NCBI GenBank assembly: GCA_016165875.1
Contig: JABBOT010000001.1
Location: 44,630,847 to 44,694,846 of the forward strand
DNA length: 64,000 nt
DNA from: Acanthopleura granulata
Lineage: Eukaryota > Mollusca > Polyplacophora > Chitonida > Chitonidae
Direction of reading: 5' to 3'
This document shows positions 50,501 through 61,000 of this stretch, in pieces. How positions within the stretch are numbered: the first letter of the stretch is position 1; each line of letters starts with the position of its first letter. The position numbers and the translations under genes are program-made. The notes below the pieces were generated by a model. That model did not search any database, was not told the origin of the DNA, and saw only the letters and a program-made list of their open reading frames with translations.

Positions 50501-50560
50501 TCATCCGAAATAATTAGCGCTCCAGATATTGGTATATTGGTTGATAATTCATAGTTTGAC
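47521..50560. other. Intergenic DNA between G7 and G8
   Basis: Apart from one possible minus-strand exon (48335-48640), nothing is supported. The 167-codon frame at 49051-49554 runs through a poly(T) tract (about 49379-49392) and reads as low-complexity noise. Confidence 0.5.
48335..48640 (-). other. Possible exon with weak phosphorylase-like motif
   Basis: The minus-strand frame contains RRCTHLREITPGAIVLTKSF, preceded by a TTCTTCCAG acceptor-like site and followed (after KTTV) by a strong GTAAGTATT donor-like site. The segment faintly recalls the GTxxGIxPGxVVxT region of nucleoside phosphorylases such as UPP1 or MTAP. No neighbouring exon was found. Could be chance, or a gene fragment. Confidence 0.2.
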
Positions 50561-50573
50561 CTTTCAGTCCAAA

Positions 50574-53500
50574 ATGGATAAGGAACGGGAGAGGATAGCA
50601 ACTGCAGCCTTCCTTCAGTGAGTGCCCGCTTTTATTACCAACATTTCTTTTATCTTCGTGTGAACACTTAGAATCATAAATTTTAAAGATTTTTTTTTAA
50701 ATTAACTCCCATGTTTTATTCTAAACGTCGTGTGATGCCACATGTTGTTCTATGTCACCGAACAACGGTAATTTTGAACGTTTAACATTGCCCATGCAGG
50801 CCTAGACCGAGAGCGATTAACGGTTCACTTCAGCTCAGTTCTGACCACAGGTTGTTCGAACGAGAGAGGTTCTTAAGGAACGGTCGTCGGCCGGAGCTGA
50901 CAGGCCGACAGAAGTGGGCCTTACGAGAGAGTTGGTCCCACTTCATCGCCGGAGACCCCGGCACCACGGGGCATTTGGTTTTTACAAGGTATGTATGTGT
51001 ACTATTACTGTACAACTGAGGATTTATAAACATCCAAACATCAATGCTGCTCTTGACCTGGTTTACAATAACGCACGACGCTATTAAACATAGTTAAAAC
51101 CAGCTAATTGTACTTCTGTATGTTCATTGACACACTTTTGTATTTCATTACGTGGATATACTATGTACTGAACTGGAACGGCTAAGGAGGGGGGTGGTGG
51201 ATTAATATGCATGTAGGCAGAACCTTAGGACTGGTATACCTGAAAGGTCCTAAGGCAGAACATCGCACCTTAACAGGTGTCTGACTCATCTGCTCATCAG
51301 CCCTAACTTTACATAACTGGCCACAAAACGTGGGAAAATATTCCAATCTCAACCGAATGACGTTAGTCTGAAAGCTGACTCTCCAGACTTTACGCTGATA
51401 TATGAATCGACAAACAAACATGCTTTCTCTTGGCTACACGAACCCCCAAACCCCCAAGTTGGTGTTTTCTTTTCTTAAGTCGGACAAATCCGGCAACAGG
51501 GAAATCATGTCACAGCGAAAATACTGCTACGGACTTATGTCCCAGGCATAAGTACCTACGTACCTTAATTGTTATATATTAAGTATAAATAGCGTTCGGA
51601 TGATTCTGCTACCTATGGTCGGGAAAAGGAAGAATTTCAACATACTACAGAACTGAAATAACGATGTTTTGTCGATATGGTAATAAGGTTTCGCAAATCT
51701 GTAATCAAAGACAGCCGTTTTATTTTTCATACTGGTGTTTATTCGTTGATATTTCCCCGCTTACAGAATGTTCGCCAATTATCACAGAACGAAAGAGCGG
51801 TTCGAATTCTTGAAGAACACGGATGAAGTAGACAACAAAAGTAACAATAAGTACATGTTCCATGTGAGTCGAGTGATGCGGTTCATTGGGACTGTGGTGG
51901 ATCACGTGGACCATCTGGAAGACGTAGTGCCCATGTTAAAACAGCTAGGGGGTCGGCATGGCAGCAAGGGATACGACGTGCCCGCTTACTACTTCACGGT
52001 ATGTCTATATAATTACGTCACTTAGGATATACATGCAGTGTGTGGAACACAGTTATCGGGGGATAAATGCGACCATCTACGATACACGTGTATGCATTTG
52101 GATATACTCAACCAAATCCAGCTTCACTTGACTTATCAGTTAATGCTCCAAAAGGAGTGATTCGACTTTGGTGATCAGTGCCTCATCGACTGTGACTAGA
52201 CCAACACTGCAGTCGACTGAGTGATTGATGACCAGGGCCTCATCGATTGTGGCTAGACCAACACTCTCGTCGACAGAGCGAGTGGTGACCAGAGCTTCAT
52301 CGACTATGGCTAGACCAACACTGTAGTCGACTGAGCAATTGGTGACCAGGGCCTCATTGACTGTGGCTAGACCAACACTGTAGTCGACTGAGTGAATGAT
52401 GGTCAGGGCCTCATCGACTGTGGAGAGAACAACACTGTAGTCGACTGAGTGATTGATGGCCAGGGCCTCATTGACTGTGGCTAGACCAACACTGTAGTCG
52501 ACTGAGTGATTGATGGCCAGGGCCTCATTGACTGTGGCTAGACCAACACTGTAGTCGACTGAGTGAATGATGGTCAGGGCCTCATCGACTGTGGAGAGAA
52601 CAACACTGTAGTCGACTGAGTGATTGATGGCCAGGGCCTTATCGACTGTAGCCACACCAACACTGTAGTCGACTGAACGAGTATAGGCCCACTACTGCAT
52701 TATAAGGCGTACATTTTATTTATTTGATTTCATTGGTGTTTTACGCCGTACTCAAGAAAATTTCACTTATACGACGGCGGCCAGCATTATGGTGGGAGGA
52801 AACCCGGTACAGCCCTGAGGAAACCCACGACCATCCGCAGGTTGCTGGCAGATCTTCCCACGTACGGCCGCAGAGGAAGCCAGCATGAGCTGGTCTTGAA
52901 CTCACAGCGACCGCATTGGTGGGAGTCTTCGGGTCATTGTGCTGCGATATCGCGCCAACCGGCTGAGTCACGGAGGCCCCTATAAGGCGTACATAGTTAG
53001 CAGACCATAACATGAAACAATAGTAGCGGAGATGTAGTCAGAACATCCTTTTGGAGCGTTAACTGATAAGTCAAGTGAAACTGGATTTGGTTGAGTATAT
53101 TCAAATGCATACACAGTTGATCTAGCCATAATCGATGAGGGCCTGAGCACAAAGGCCGCATCGCTCTGACGTGTTGGTCTAGCCCCAGTCGATGCCTGTC
53201 ACACAAAACTTCCACGGCCGTCTAAGGTCGGTCAGTCGGCTAAGTGTCATTTAGCAGGCAACGAAAAAAATTGACAAAGCCGTTTCGCAAAAGCAAAACT
53301 GTTTACAGCTTAGGCGACTTAACATACACATGGGTTTTGATGGACTGTGAGCTTTAACGACTTTCATGGGCTGAAAGAAGCTGATATAATCTTATTTGTC
53401 TCCAATCAAGAAATAAACTTTCAGACATGAAACACCTTCAAAGCATGACTAAGGATTTCAGTCTAATTTTTCAAAGTTTAAGACAAAAAGCTTTCGTCGA

Positions 53501-55393
53501 TAGCCAAATACTTTCTTTCTTGAACGGGCTACAGGGAATTGCTACCTGCTGAGTTAACCGTCTCAGCTTAGCCGTTAGGTTTTTGTGTAAAAGATCCCTG
53601 GTCACGGAGGTCACAGACTCCAGTCCAGCCTTCGAAGGTTCAACTGATAGGCTGTGGACACCTGTCCTAGAAACTCGGGGGTATAATATCCATTCAAAAA
53701 TGAAAAACAGTTTTATGACTTGCTTATGACAGTCAAGCTAAAGTCGCGTAGTTTATCCTGACCTGATCCTGACCCAATTTTATGACAGATGTTTTTAAAA
53801 ATGTCTATACATTTAACGTAGATATATGTGTTATGACTGGAATGGCCATTAATGCATGGAACACTAATATACTACTGATATTGTTTAACGACCACCAGAA
53901 TGCCGGGCCTGCTCTCACCCATCGTTACTTTAAAAACTATAGTAAAGTATTCAGGGCAAACTGCAATCAGAATTTAATTACCAAGAGGGTCGATAACGTT
54001 TGTTTGTTGTTGCATATTCTTCTTACTCATGAAAAAGCCATTAACCCTCTTAAATACGTAAAATGTATATGATTTAAATATAACATACATATAAAACTTT
54101 GATATTCCATACACGTTTTAACACTATTGCACCAATAATGCTGAAATTTTCTTTGGAGGTGTCAGTCCACAACCTAAATAATGTTTAAGGTAGTCGCTTT
54201 TTATTTATTTATTTATTTATTTATTTGATTGGTGTTTTACGCCGTATTCAAGAATATTTCACTTATACGACGGCGGCCAGCATTATGGTGGGAGGAAACC
54301 GCGCAGAGCCCGGGAGAAACCCACGACCATCCGTAGGTTTAGTCGCTTTTTCGAGTGGCGCGTAATCACCGCGAGAGTTACAATGTGTTTCGTGTTCTAA
54401 AGTGTCGGCCTTCTGATTTAGGACTTTTATCGGTAAATATCTTCAAAAGTAAGCCACGCGGCCCAAAAGTTGCACAGAAAATCACTAGAGTGTATACGGA
54501 CTTACCTATACCAAACAATCTCACTCACCTTTTCCCGTTTTCGCCTTTTTAACCACATTTCACATAGATAGCAGCACACACCAGATTTTACCGACGTCAA
54601 AAATTAACACTGTTCAGCTCTTTTTTCCCTTTTTCCCTTTTTTTACCATATATTACGCCACAAAGCCCAAAACGGCTCTAGGAACTTTCGCGTTTACGCG
54701 AGAGTTCTAGTTAACCTCGACCAAGGTCTTGACCTTAGCCTCCTCGTTTGTAAAAGCCATTACTTGATATTTGGACGATAATTTTATTATCTGTTACCAA
54801 CTCTCTCACTCTTTTGATTTAAACATCTTTGCCTGGTCAGTTTGGGAAAATTTGTCCACAACTGACAAAGTCTGTCAGCTCTTATTTTTTGGCCTACATG
54901 TGTAAGCTGTTTACCTCTCACGATAACAACTGCACAGCTTAAGTCACGTGATCTGTTGTGTGCTATTACCGATGTGAAATTTAAAAAAAGGCTAAAACGG
55001 GGGGAAGAAGCGAGTTCGTCCGTGGGATCTTTTGGTGTAGTTAAGTTCTATATACGCCAGTGATATGGTTTATTTTTGAAGATATATACTGATGAAAGTC
55101 CTCAATCAAAAGGGCAACATTTTCGAACACGAAACACTTTGTAACTCTCGCGGCTTTCACGCGTCACTCGAAATAGCGAGGGGTATATTATTGCAACTGT
55201 GTTTAAGGCAGTGGAACGTAAGTGTTATTGGATTTTTCGCTTTCAGTATTTCGCCGAGGCCATGAGGCAGTGTATGCAAAGTAAGATAGCAGAATGGACG
55301 CCGCTTCATGAGAGCTCGTGGCGGGAACTCATGGACTGGGTTACCGTGCAGCTCGTCCAGGGACAGGCCGATTACAATGGTCAGCGCCACTAA
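50574..55393 (+). CDS. Globin G8, diverged paralog
   Basis: Exons: 50574-50617, 50851-50988, 51767-51998, 55247-55393 (TAA 55391-55393); 186 residues. Lengths of the two middle exons (138 and 232) and all three intron phases equal those of the array genes. Trp43 (A12), Phe73 (CD1), His93 (distal, FHVSRV) and His125 (proximal, LGGRHG) are present. The ATG lies in the same exon as the N-terminal extension; an acceptor-like TTTCAG sits just before it (50562-50567), so the ATG-splitting intron of the array genes may survive here as a 5' UTR intron. An alternative acceptor at about 50799 would add 17 residues to exon 3, but 50851 fits the family. Protein similarity to the array is clear in exon 4 but low elsewhere. 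No array promoter block was seen. AATAAA candidates lie at 56472 and 56854. Confidence 0.9.
52150..52680. repeat. 57-bp minisatellite, about nine units
   Basis: The unit reads gactgagtgattgatggcc, agggcctcattgactgtgg, ctagaccaacactgtagtc (57 bp). As 57 is 19 codons, the minus strand stays open across 52140-52655, giving a 19-residue repeat rich in VDYSVGLAT and EALAINHS. This is a by-product of period and composition; there is no sign of a gene. Confidence 0.9.
52715..52980 (-). mobile_element. Full-length tRNA-derived SINE with perfect TSD
   Basis: In the minus sense it begins GGGGCCTCCGTGACTCAGCC with an A box (TGACTCAGCCGGTTGGCGC) and a B box (GTGAGTTCAAGACC), then a core (TTTCCTCCCACCATAATGCT and CGCCGTCGTATAAGTG), and ends ACGGCGTAAAACACCAATG plus an AAATAAAT tail. 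The 14-bp target duplication tataaggcgtacat is perfect (52701-52714 and 52981-52994). This is the youngest copy in the window and the reference for the relics elsewhere. Confidence 0.9.
54203..54339 (-). mobile_element. 5'-truncated SINE with TSD
   Basis: A (TTTA)n tail on the left, then the core as in 52715-52980, stopping at catccgtaggt. The 12-bp target duplication tagtcgcttttt is at 54191-54202 and 54340-54351. The tRNA head is absent, as expected from incomplete reverse transcription. Confidence 0.88.
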
Positions 55394-57759
55394 TATACCG
55401 GCCAATCATTCTTCCACCTATCTCACATGACAACCAATCAACGGGCACCGCCATTAATGCGACTGGTGTCATCGTGATATTTGAGTTCTACCACAAAACC
55501 GAGTTTCTCACAGCAAGACTATTCTTCACAGTCACGCTCGTTTGTCTGTTCGCGTGAACGTTACACCATGGCACATTTCCAACCGGTGCAGATATATCTG
55601 AACTGGCCTTTCTGGGCCACAGTCTTATGCTGTTTAAAGCACTTTTCATACAGGGGTTCATTTACCGTCGGGTTTACTTCTTCAGTTTGAAGATGGGCAT
55701 GTTTCAATCCCAATAGTCGTTATTTTATTTCTGTCACATAATCAGAGTCATTTCTGTAATTAAGCTGTACCTATTTAGTTACAATTGTTTATAAACGATA
55801 TAATCAAAAGCCGGCTTTGCGATGTAAGCGGCCACCATGTGACAGTGATTATCACCGTACCTGTGCAATTGTAATTACTACAATATCCATATGTGACAGA
55901 TTTGTCACCTAATGATGTGACGGTGATTATTGCTGAAAACGTGCGACCACATGTAACTACATCTGTTGTTGAAATTTTAGCCTAACTTACGAGATATATG
56001 GCTGTCTTTACTAACTGCTTAAAACTGCACGAGACCAGAGCTGGTGAGACGATAAGGGCCGTACATCCTGTTCAAAGCTTGTAATTTACCTCTACTCATT
56101 TTGCTGCTCCCTAATGTGATTGTGCCATCGCATAACTGACAGTAAATTTCGCATGCAGATTTGTGCTACTAAGAAGTTAAGACCTGAAGCTCACCGCACC
56201 GCCCACCCTCTCTATTCGAAAGTTTATCATGCTGTGCGAAAAGGTAACCATTAGGAAACTGTGGCGTAGTTTAACCTATCAGTAATCTCAGTACTAAATA
56301 ACACTGATCCACTTTTTCGTATGGAATATTTGCAGTAGAATGTTTTTTTATTTATTACTTTCTCTTTCACTGTTAGTCTGTTTTCTGTTTATTGTTGTTT
56401 TGTAAGCGATATACAATGGTTTCAGGGCGTCAAAAAGAAATTTATTATTCAAAAAGAAATAACTAAAATTGAATAAACAGAGATGAAAAATGAAACCTGT
56501 CTTGGTTTTGTAGATTACAATTCTTCATCCTATATCCCTACACGTCAGTAATACTTGCATATTATTAAGACATTAACGTAAACTATACCAACGATGTATG
56601 TATAGTATGATGTCGCGTGTAATTCATGTGTAAAAATAATTGCGCTCAGCCCAAAGGAAACCGCGCATACACCGTCTTTTCGCCATGTGCTTACCAATTT
56701 CGTGGCGCAAAGCTGATCAGGAGTTGATCAGGGGCACATCAACAACCGGTACCTTACATCACCGAGCCAGCTGGAGCCTACCTACATGTACGTCATTAAA
56801 ACCCCATTTGTATGAAGTCACATTTTCTTGTGTTTGTGTTTGGCCCTGAGCAGAATAAAATGCCTATCTGACTTAGATGTATGGTCCATTATCCAACCTT
56901 CATATCAGCTCTCATCGAAGTCGATATCCAACAAGAATGCTTTGTTTTTGCATACCACTGAGTTGAGAAACTAGGGGGTGCAGATGTAACACACTGTAGT
57001 CAGCTTAATTGCACTTTCACATCACTGATTGCAGAAATCTGCAGTCATCCATAGGGGATCTTATTTACATGAACATTGGCGACTGGTCGGTAGGGAAAGT
57101 TTTAAAACATAAATCCACCTCAGTATCCAGCATATATTGTCTCCTCACGCTGCACAATGAAACCTGGCCCATCTTTACTTAACATACTCCATTATGTTAT
57201 AAAGCACCCATCCTGCCTTAAGAGTCAACACTCTCTCTCATAAGTGAAGGCCATGAAAGTAGGTATGTCTCAAATTACAGGGCTAAAGGTCTTCAGGGGC
57301 CCATTTTACAAAAAGGATGTAAGTTATATCAAACGTAACTGTCACTGTGACGCGTACTGCAGAGATCCAGTGCCATGGTTGCTACGTTTGACGTAACCTT
57401 ACACTCTTTGCGTAAAACAGGCCCCACATATCAAATGAGTATACTGTAAATATGTCACAATACAAACAAACAGGCAACTTGTCAGTTTTTAAAACTGGTC
57501 CTGTTAAAGGTAAGAGGACACTTGTAATGACACCCCTTCAGGAAGGATCACAAGTTTACCAGTTCAAGTTACACATATCTTATTTACCTTACTTGATTGG
57601 TATTATACATTGTATACTCAAGAATATTTTTTACTGTGGGTGCCTTGAGAAAACTTCCGGACAAAACCTCTGCAGCATGAAAACAGCACTTAGTGGTAAG
57701 TAAAAATAAACCATCAAAACTCTGTCAAATTTGTTAAATATATTAAAATAATGTAAACT
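55394..57759. other. G8 3' flank and intergenic DNA
   Basis: AATAAA hexamers at 56472-56477 and 56854-56859 are candidate ends of the G8 transcript. A SINE fragment lies at about 57588-57650. No other gene recognised. Confidence 0.5.
57588..57650 (-). mobile_element. Old SINE tail fragment
   Basis: ttacttgattggtattatac and tatactcaagaatatttttt match the 3' part of the SINE family in reverse. It lies inside an open frame at 57452-57703, which is therefore not accepted as a gene. Confidence 0.5.
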
Positions 57760-57765
57760 TTTATT
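57760..57765 (-). terminator. Candidate poly(A) signal of TRMT12
   Basis: AATAAA in the minus sense, about 305 bp after the stop. Confidence 0.4.
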
Positions 57766-58070
57766 ACGTATATAATCAATATAATATACGTCAAGAAAGT
57801 GATGAATGTCCAAATGAGTTTATGTTTCACAGACAGTTTAAGGCATATGGAAATACTTTGAAGTTAATTATCAAATTACCCTAATGTAGCTCGCATATCT
57901 CGGTTACACTACCGTGAAAATTGTTCACGTACGGTCATATTTTTTAAGACTGTAAAGAATATTCAAAATGTGTTTCTCACACTCGATCATCGACTGATTC
58001 TTCTCAAGGTAGATCATTTCCAAGCAAATAAAATATAACTAGAGTTATTTCCCTTGAAACCACATCGAAT

Positions 58071-61000
58071 TCATGATTTTGGTCTACACAGCAAATCTAC
58101 AACTATATGGTCGACGTGAGGAGCATAGGATTTGACGTGTTCTATATGAAGAACTTCAGTCCTCCAGGATTTCTTGTAAATAGAGTATAATATTTCTTCT
58201 ATCACCCTTTGGGATCTCTTAGCCCATTCCGACCAGTATGGGTATGAAGCCTTACAAGCTGGTTTCAAAGGCTGACCAGATGTTCCTGCTGTTCTCACAA
58301 AGTCTTCCTCATTCTGTGGATCACTCTCACTTTGAACTGTTATAGCTTCAGACTGGTTCATATGTTCCTGGAAAATTGAATGTCTTGAGCTGACAAAGGG
58401 GGATAACCCATCAACAGTGCCACTGAAGCTCCTTGTCCCTGGTGTGAAAGGGGCCAACTTGGGCTTGTCCTCAGCCAAGTCCCTCGCATCCCCAAGATTA
58501 CCTATTATATTAAGTTGGGTTCCACATTTGTGTTTAAATACGTTTTTGCTTTCACTTCCACGACTTCCACAATTCCCACCATTATCACTGATTTTCCCCT
58601 CTTCAGATGTCCATAAACTGGCTGCCCTGGGCTCAAACGTGTTGACATTACTATGGATATGCAGCATTCCACCTTGTGGTTTAAGGGCTGCACACGCCAC
58701 AGGCCATCCAGTTTCAGAACTCGGAATTAATCCTAGATTAACACGATCTGCTATTCCTTTTGGGCACATCTGGTCAAAGAAAACAAAAGATGATATCATT
58801 TCATATTTTAAACAGACATATGTCTAACTGAGCAAAGGCTCAGTTGTGCTGTATTTCAGGGCCCTGTTACACACACAGGAGGCCAACTTGACTACAGTTA
58901 CCACAGCAACAGGTGGCATGACGCCAGTCAACTTAGTCTAAAAATGTTTTCTTATATCTATTTTACCTCGTTCACTAGTGTTTAACACAATAAAAGTTTT
59001 CACTTACAGAATGGCAGACAGGTCTAGGCACGGAGAGAAAATACAGCACCAGGAGCAGACCATTAATTTTCACCAAGTGCCTGAAAGGCCTCCTGACAAA
59101 CAGCTGTAGGATAAACACCTAGAGCTGGATTCCAACTCACAACTTAACTGGCTAATGGTCAGCAAGCTGGTGCTTTAACCACCTGAGCTAATGAGGCCCA
59201 TGTGAAGCCTTTGCTGAACAGGGCAAAGACTCACCAGAACATGAGATGTAGCCAATATATGGGTGTATAAAACCTGTCAGAGCTGGGAGAAAACCAGCTT
59301 GCCTCGGAAGGCATCTAACATACCTGTTGATGTGACATGACAGCCATGCTGACAGAAGCTGGTTTTGAACTAGCCACCTGAATGGTGAAGAGCTAGTGAC
59401 ACAGTAATAACCCATATCCTTCTGCACCATGTACCACACAAGACTTCTGTCACAATCTCTATTTCCATATCTCCACCATGCGCTAAATAAAACACAGTCA
59501 TAACCTAGTCTATATTTTCTATCATGTACAACCCAAAACACAGTCATTACCTATACTCTTCACATGTATATGTGACACAGTCCTAACCGTTCCATATTTC
59601 CAATCATGTTCCATACAGAGCATAGCCATAACCTGTCTCTGTTCTCCATCATATTCTACACAAAACACAGTCACAATCCATGTATTTTCTCCATCCTGTA
59701 CTATACAAACACAGCAATACCTTTCTGTTGTCTCCCTGGTGTACCACACATTTCTCAGCCACACCATTCAGAGTTAAGTTCCTCCTAAGGCTCTCAACAG
59801 CTGCTGGATTCCATTCACAGGCATGGACCAGCTCAGCCTTGGCATGTACCAATAATGGCAATGTGAAGTAGCCTATTCCTGTATCAAAATAAATACAGTG
59901 TACATAGATCTCCATTAAAAATGTTTAAAGAATGATTCTCTGACAAATTGCAATCTTCTGTACATAACTAGAAATACATTTAACATGGTGACTAACATCT
60001 CAATATACTATGCATTTGGTACGAAAATATATCACAATACAGCTGCATGTTTCAGCTACCTCAGGACAAGTATAAAGAATAGACTTATTTATTTATTTAT
60101 TTACTTATTTCATTGGTGTTTTACGCCGTCCTCAATGCTATTTCCTCTGGAATTCAAGGACCATACTCAGGTTGCTGGAAGACCTTCCCACCTATAACTG
60201 GAGAGGAAGCCGGTAGGAGCCGGACTTCAACTCACTGCAACTGCATTCGGGAGAGGTTCCTGCCCTAGAACCCTAACCACTTTGGCCAAGAAGACGCCTA
60301 TAGAGAATACTGCTAGATGTTTGCTTGTCACCGATTTAAATCAAAATACAGGAATAAGCTTATATCAAAATTGATGTGCTCACTGTATACAAAAATGTCA
60401 CGTACATGCAATAGATTCTCCTTCCTCAGGATGACTGTAACAATACATGAAAGAGTGTACCATTCCTGTAACTCAGATACCACGTGTCAGTATCATTTTG
60501 GCAACTGGTATTAAATTAATTTTAACTTATAAAAATTATTACCATGATTATGTTTTCCCACCTGCATATAGATCCACAACAGTTTCTCCTGTACAATCAA
60601 ATTGTGCAACTCTCATCTTCTCCGTTACATTTCCACAGCTAAACATACATCTGGTTACATCATAGCTGTATCTGAAATACAACAACAACACAGATATAAA
60701 GATAAGAGACCAACAGTAGTAGCAAATCTTAGATGGCAGCCACCACTAGGAACAATCAATATTAGAATAGAGAATATTTACATCATATCTAGAACAAAAA
60801 CTTAGACTGTAACAAGAACATAACTGAACATCCAAAATGAACAATACAACTAGAGATGAAGTCTTGTACTCCTAACCAGGTTGGATGTTTAACCAAAGAC
60901 TTCATGATCTCTCTTTCCATGCACCTTCCACTTTGTGCACTGGGCCATGAAATCCTTCTGCCACAGATCCTGTAAGGCCATGCAAATCATCTTGCATACC

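Larger units (their letters stand above)
52091..53111. mobile_element. Inverted-repeat element in the last intron of G8
   Basis: Bases 52091-52156 and 53046-53111 are inverted repeats of 66 bp with three mismatches by eye. They enclose a 57-bp minisatellite and a SINE. Further minisatellite-like units lie outside the right repeat (about 53120-53205), so the true element end is uncertain. It looks like a foldback or MITE-type element; no transposase is present. Confidence 0.65.

Noticed and set aside
59160..59210. tRNA gene on the minus strand
   Set aside because: The A and B boxes are SINE-like, and no acceptor-stem pairing or complete cloverleaf is visible.
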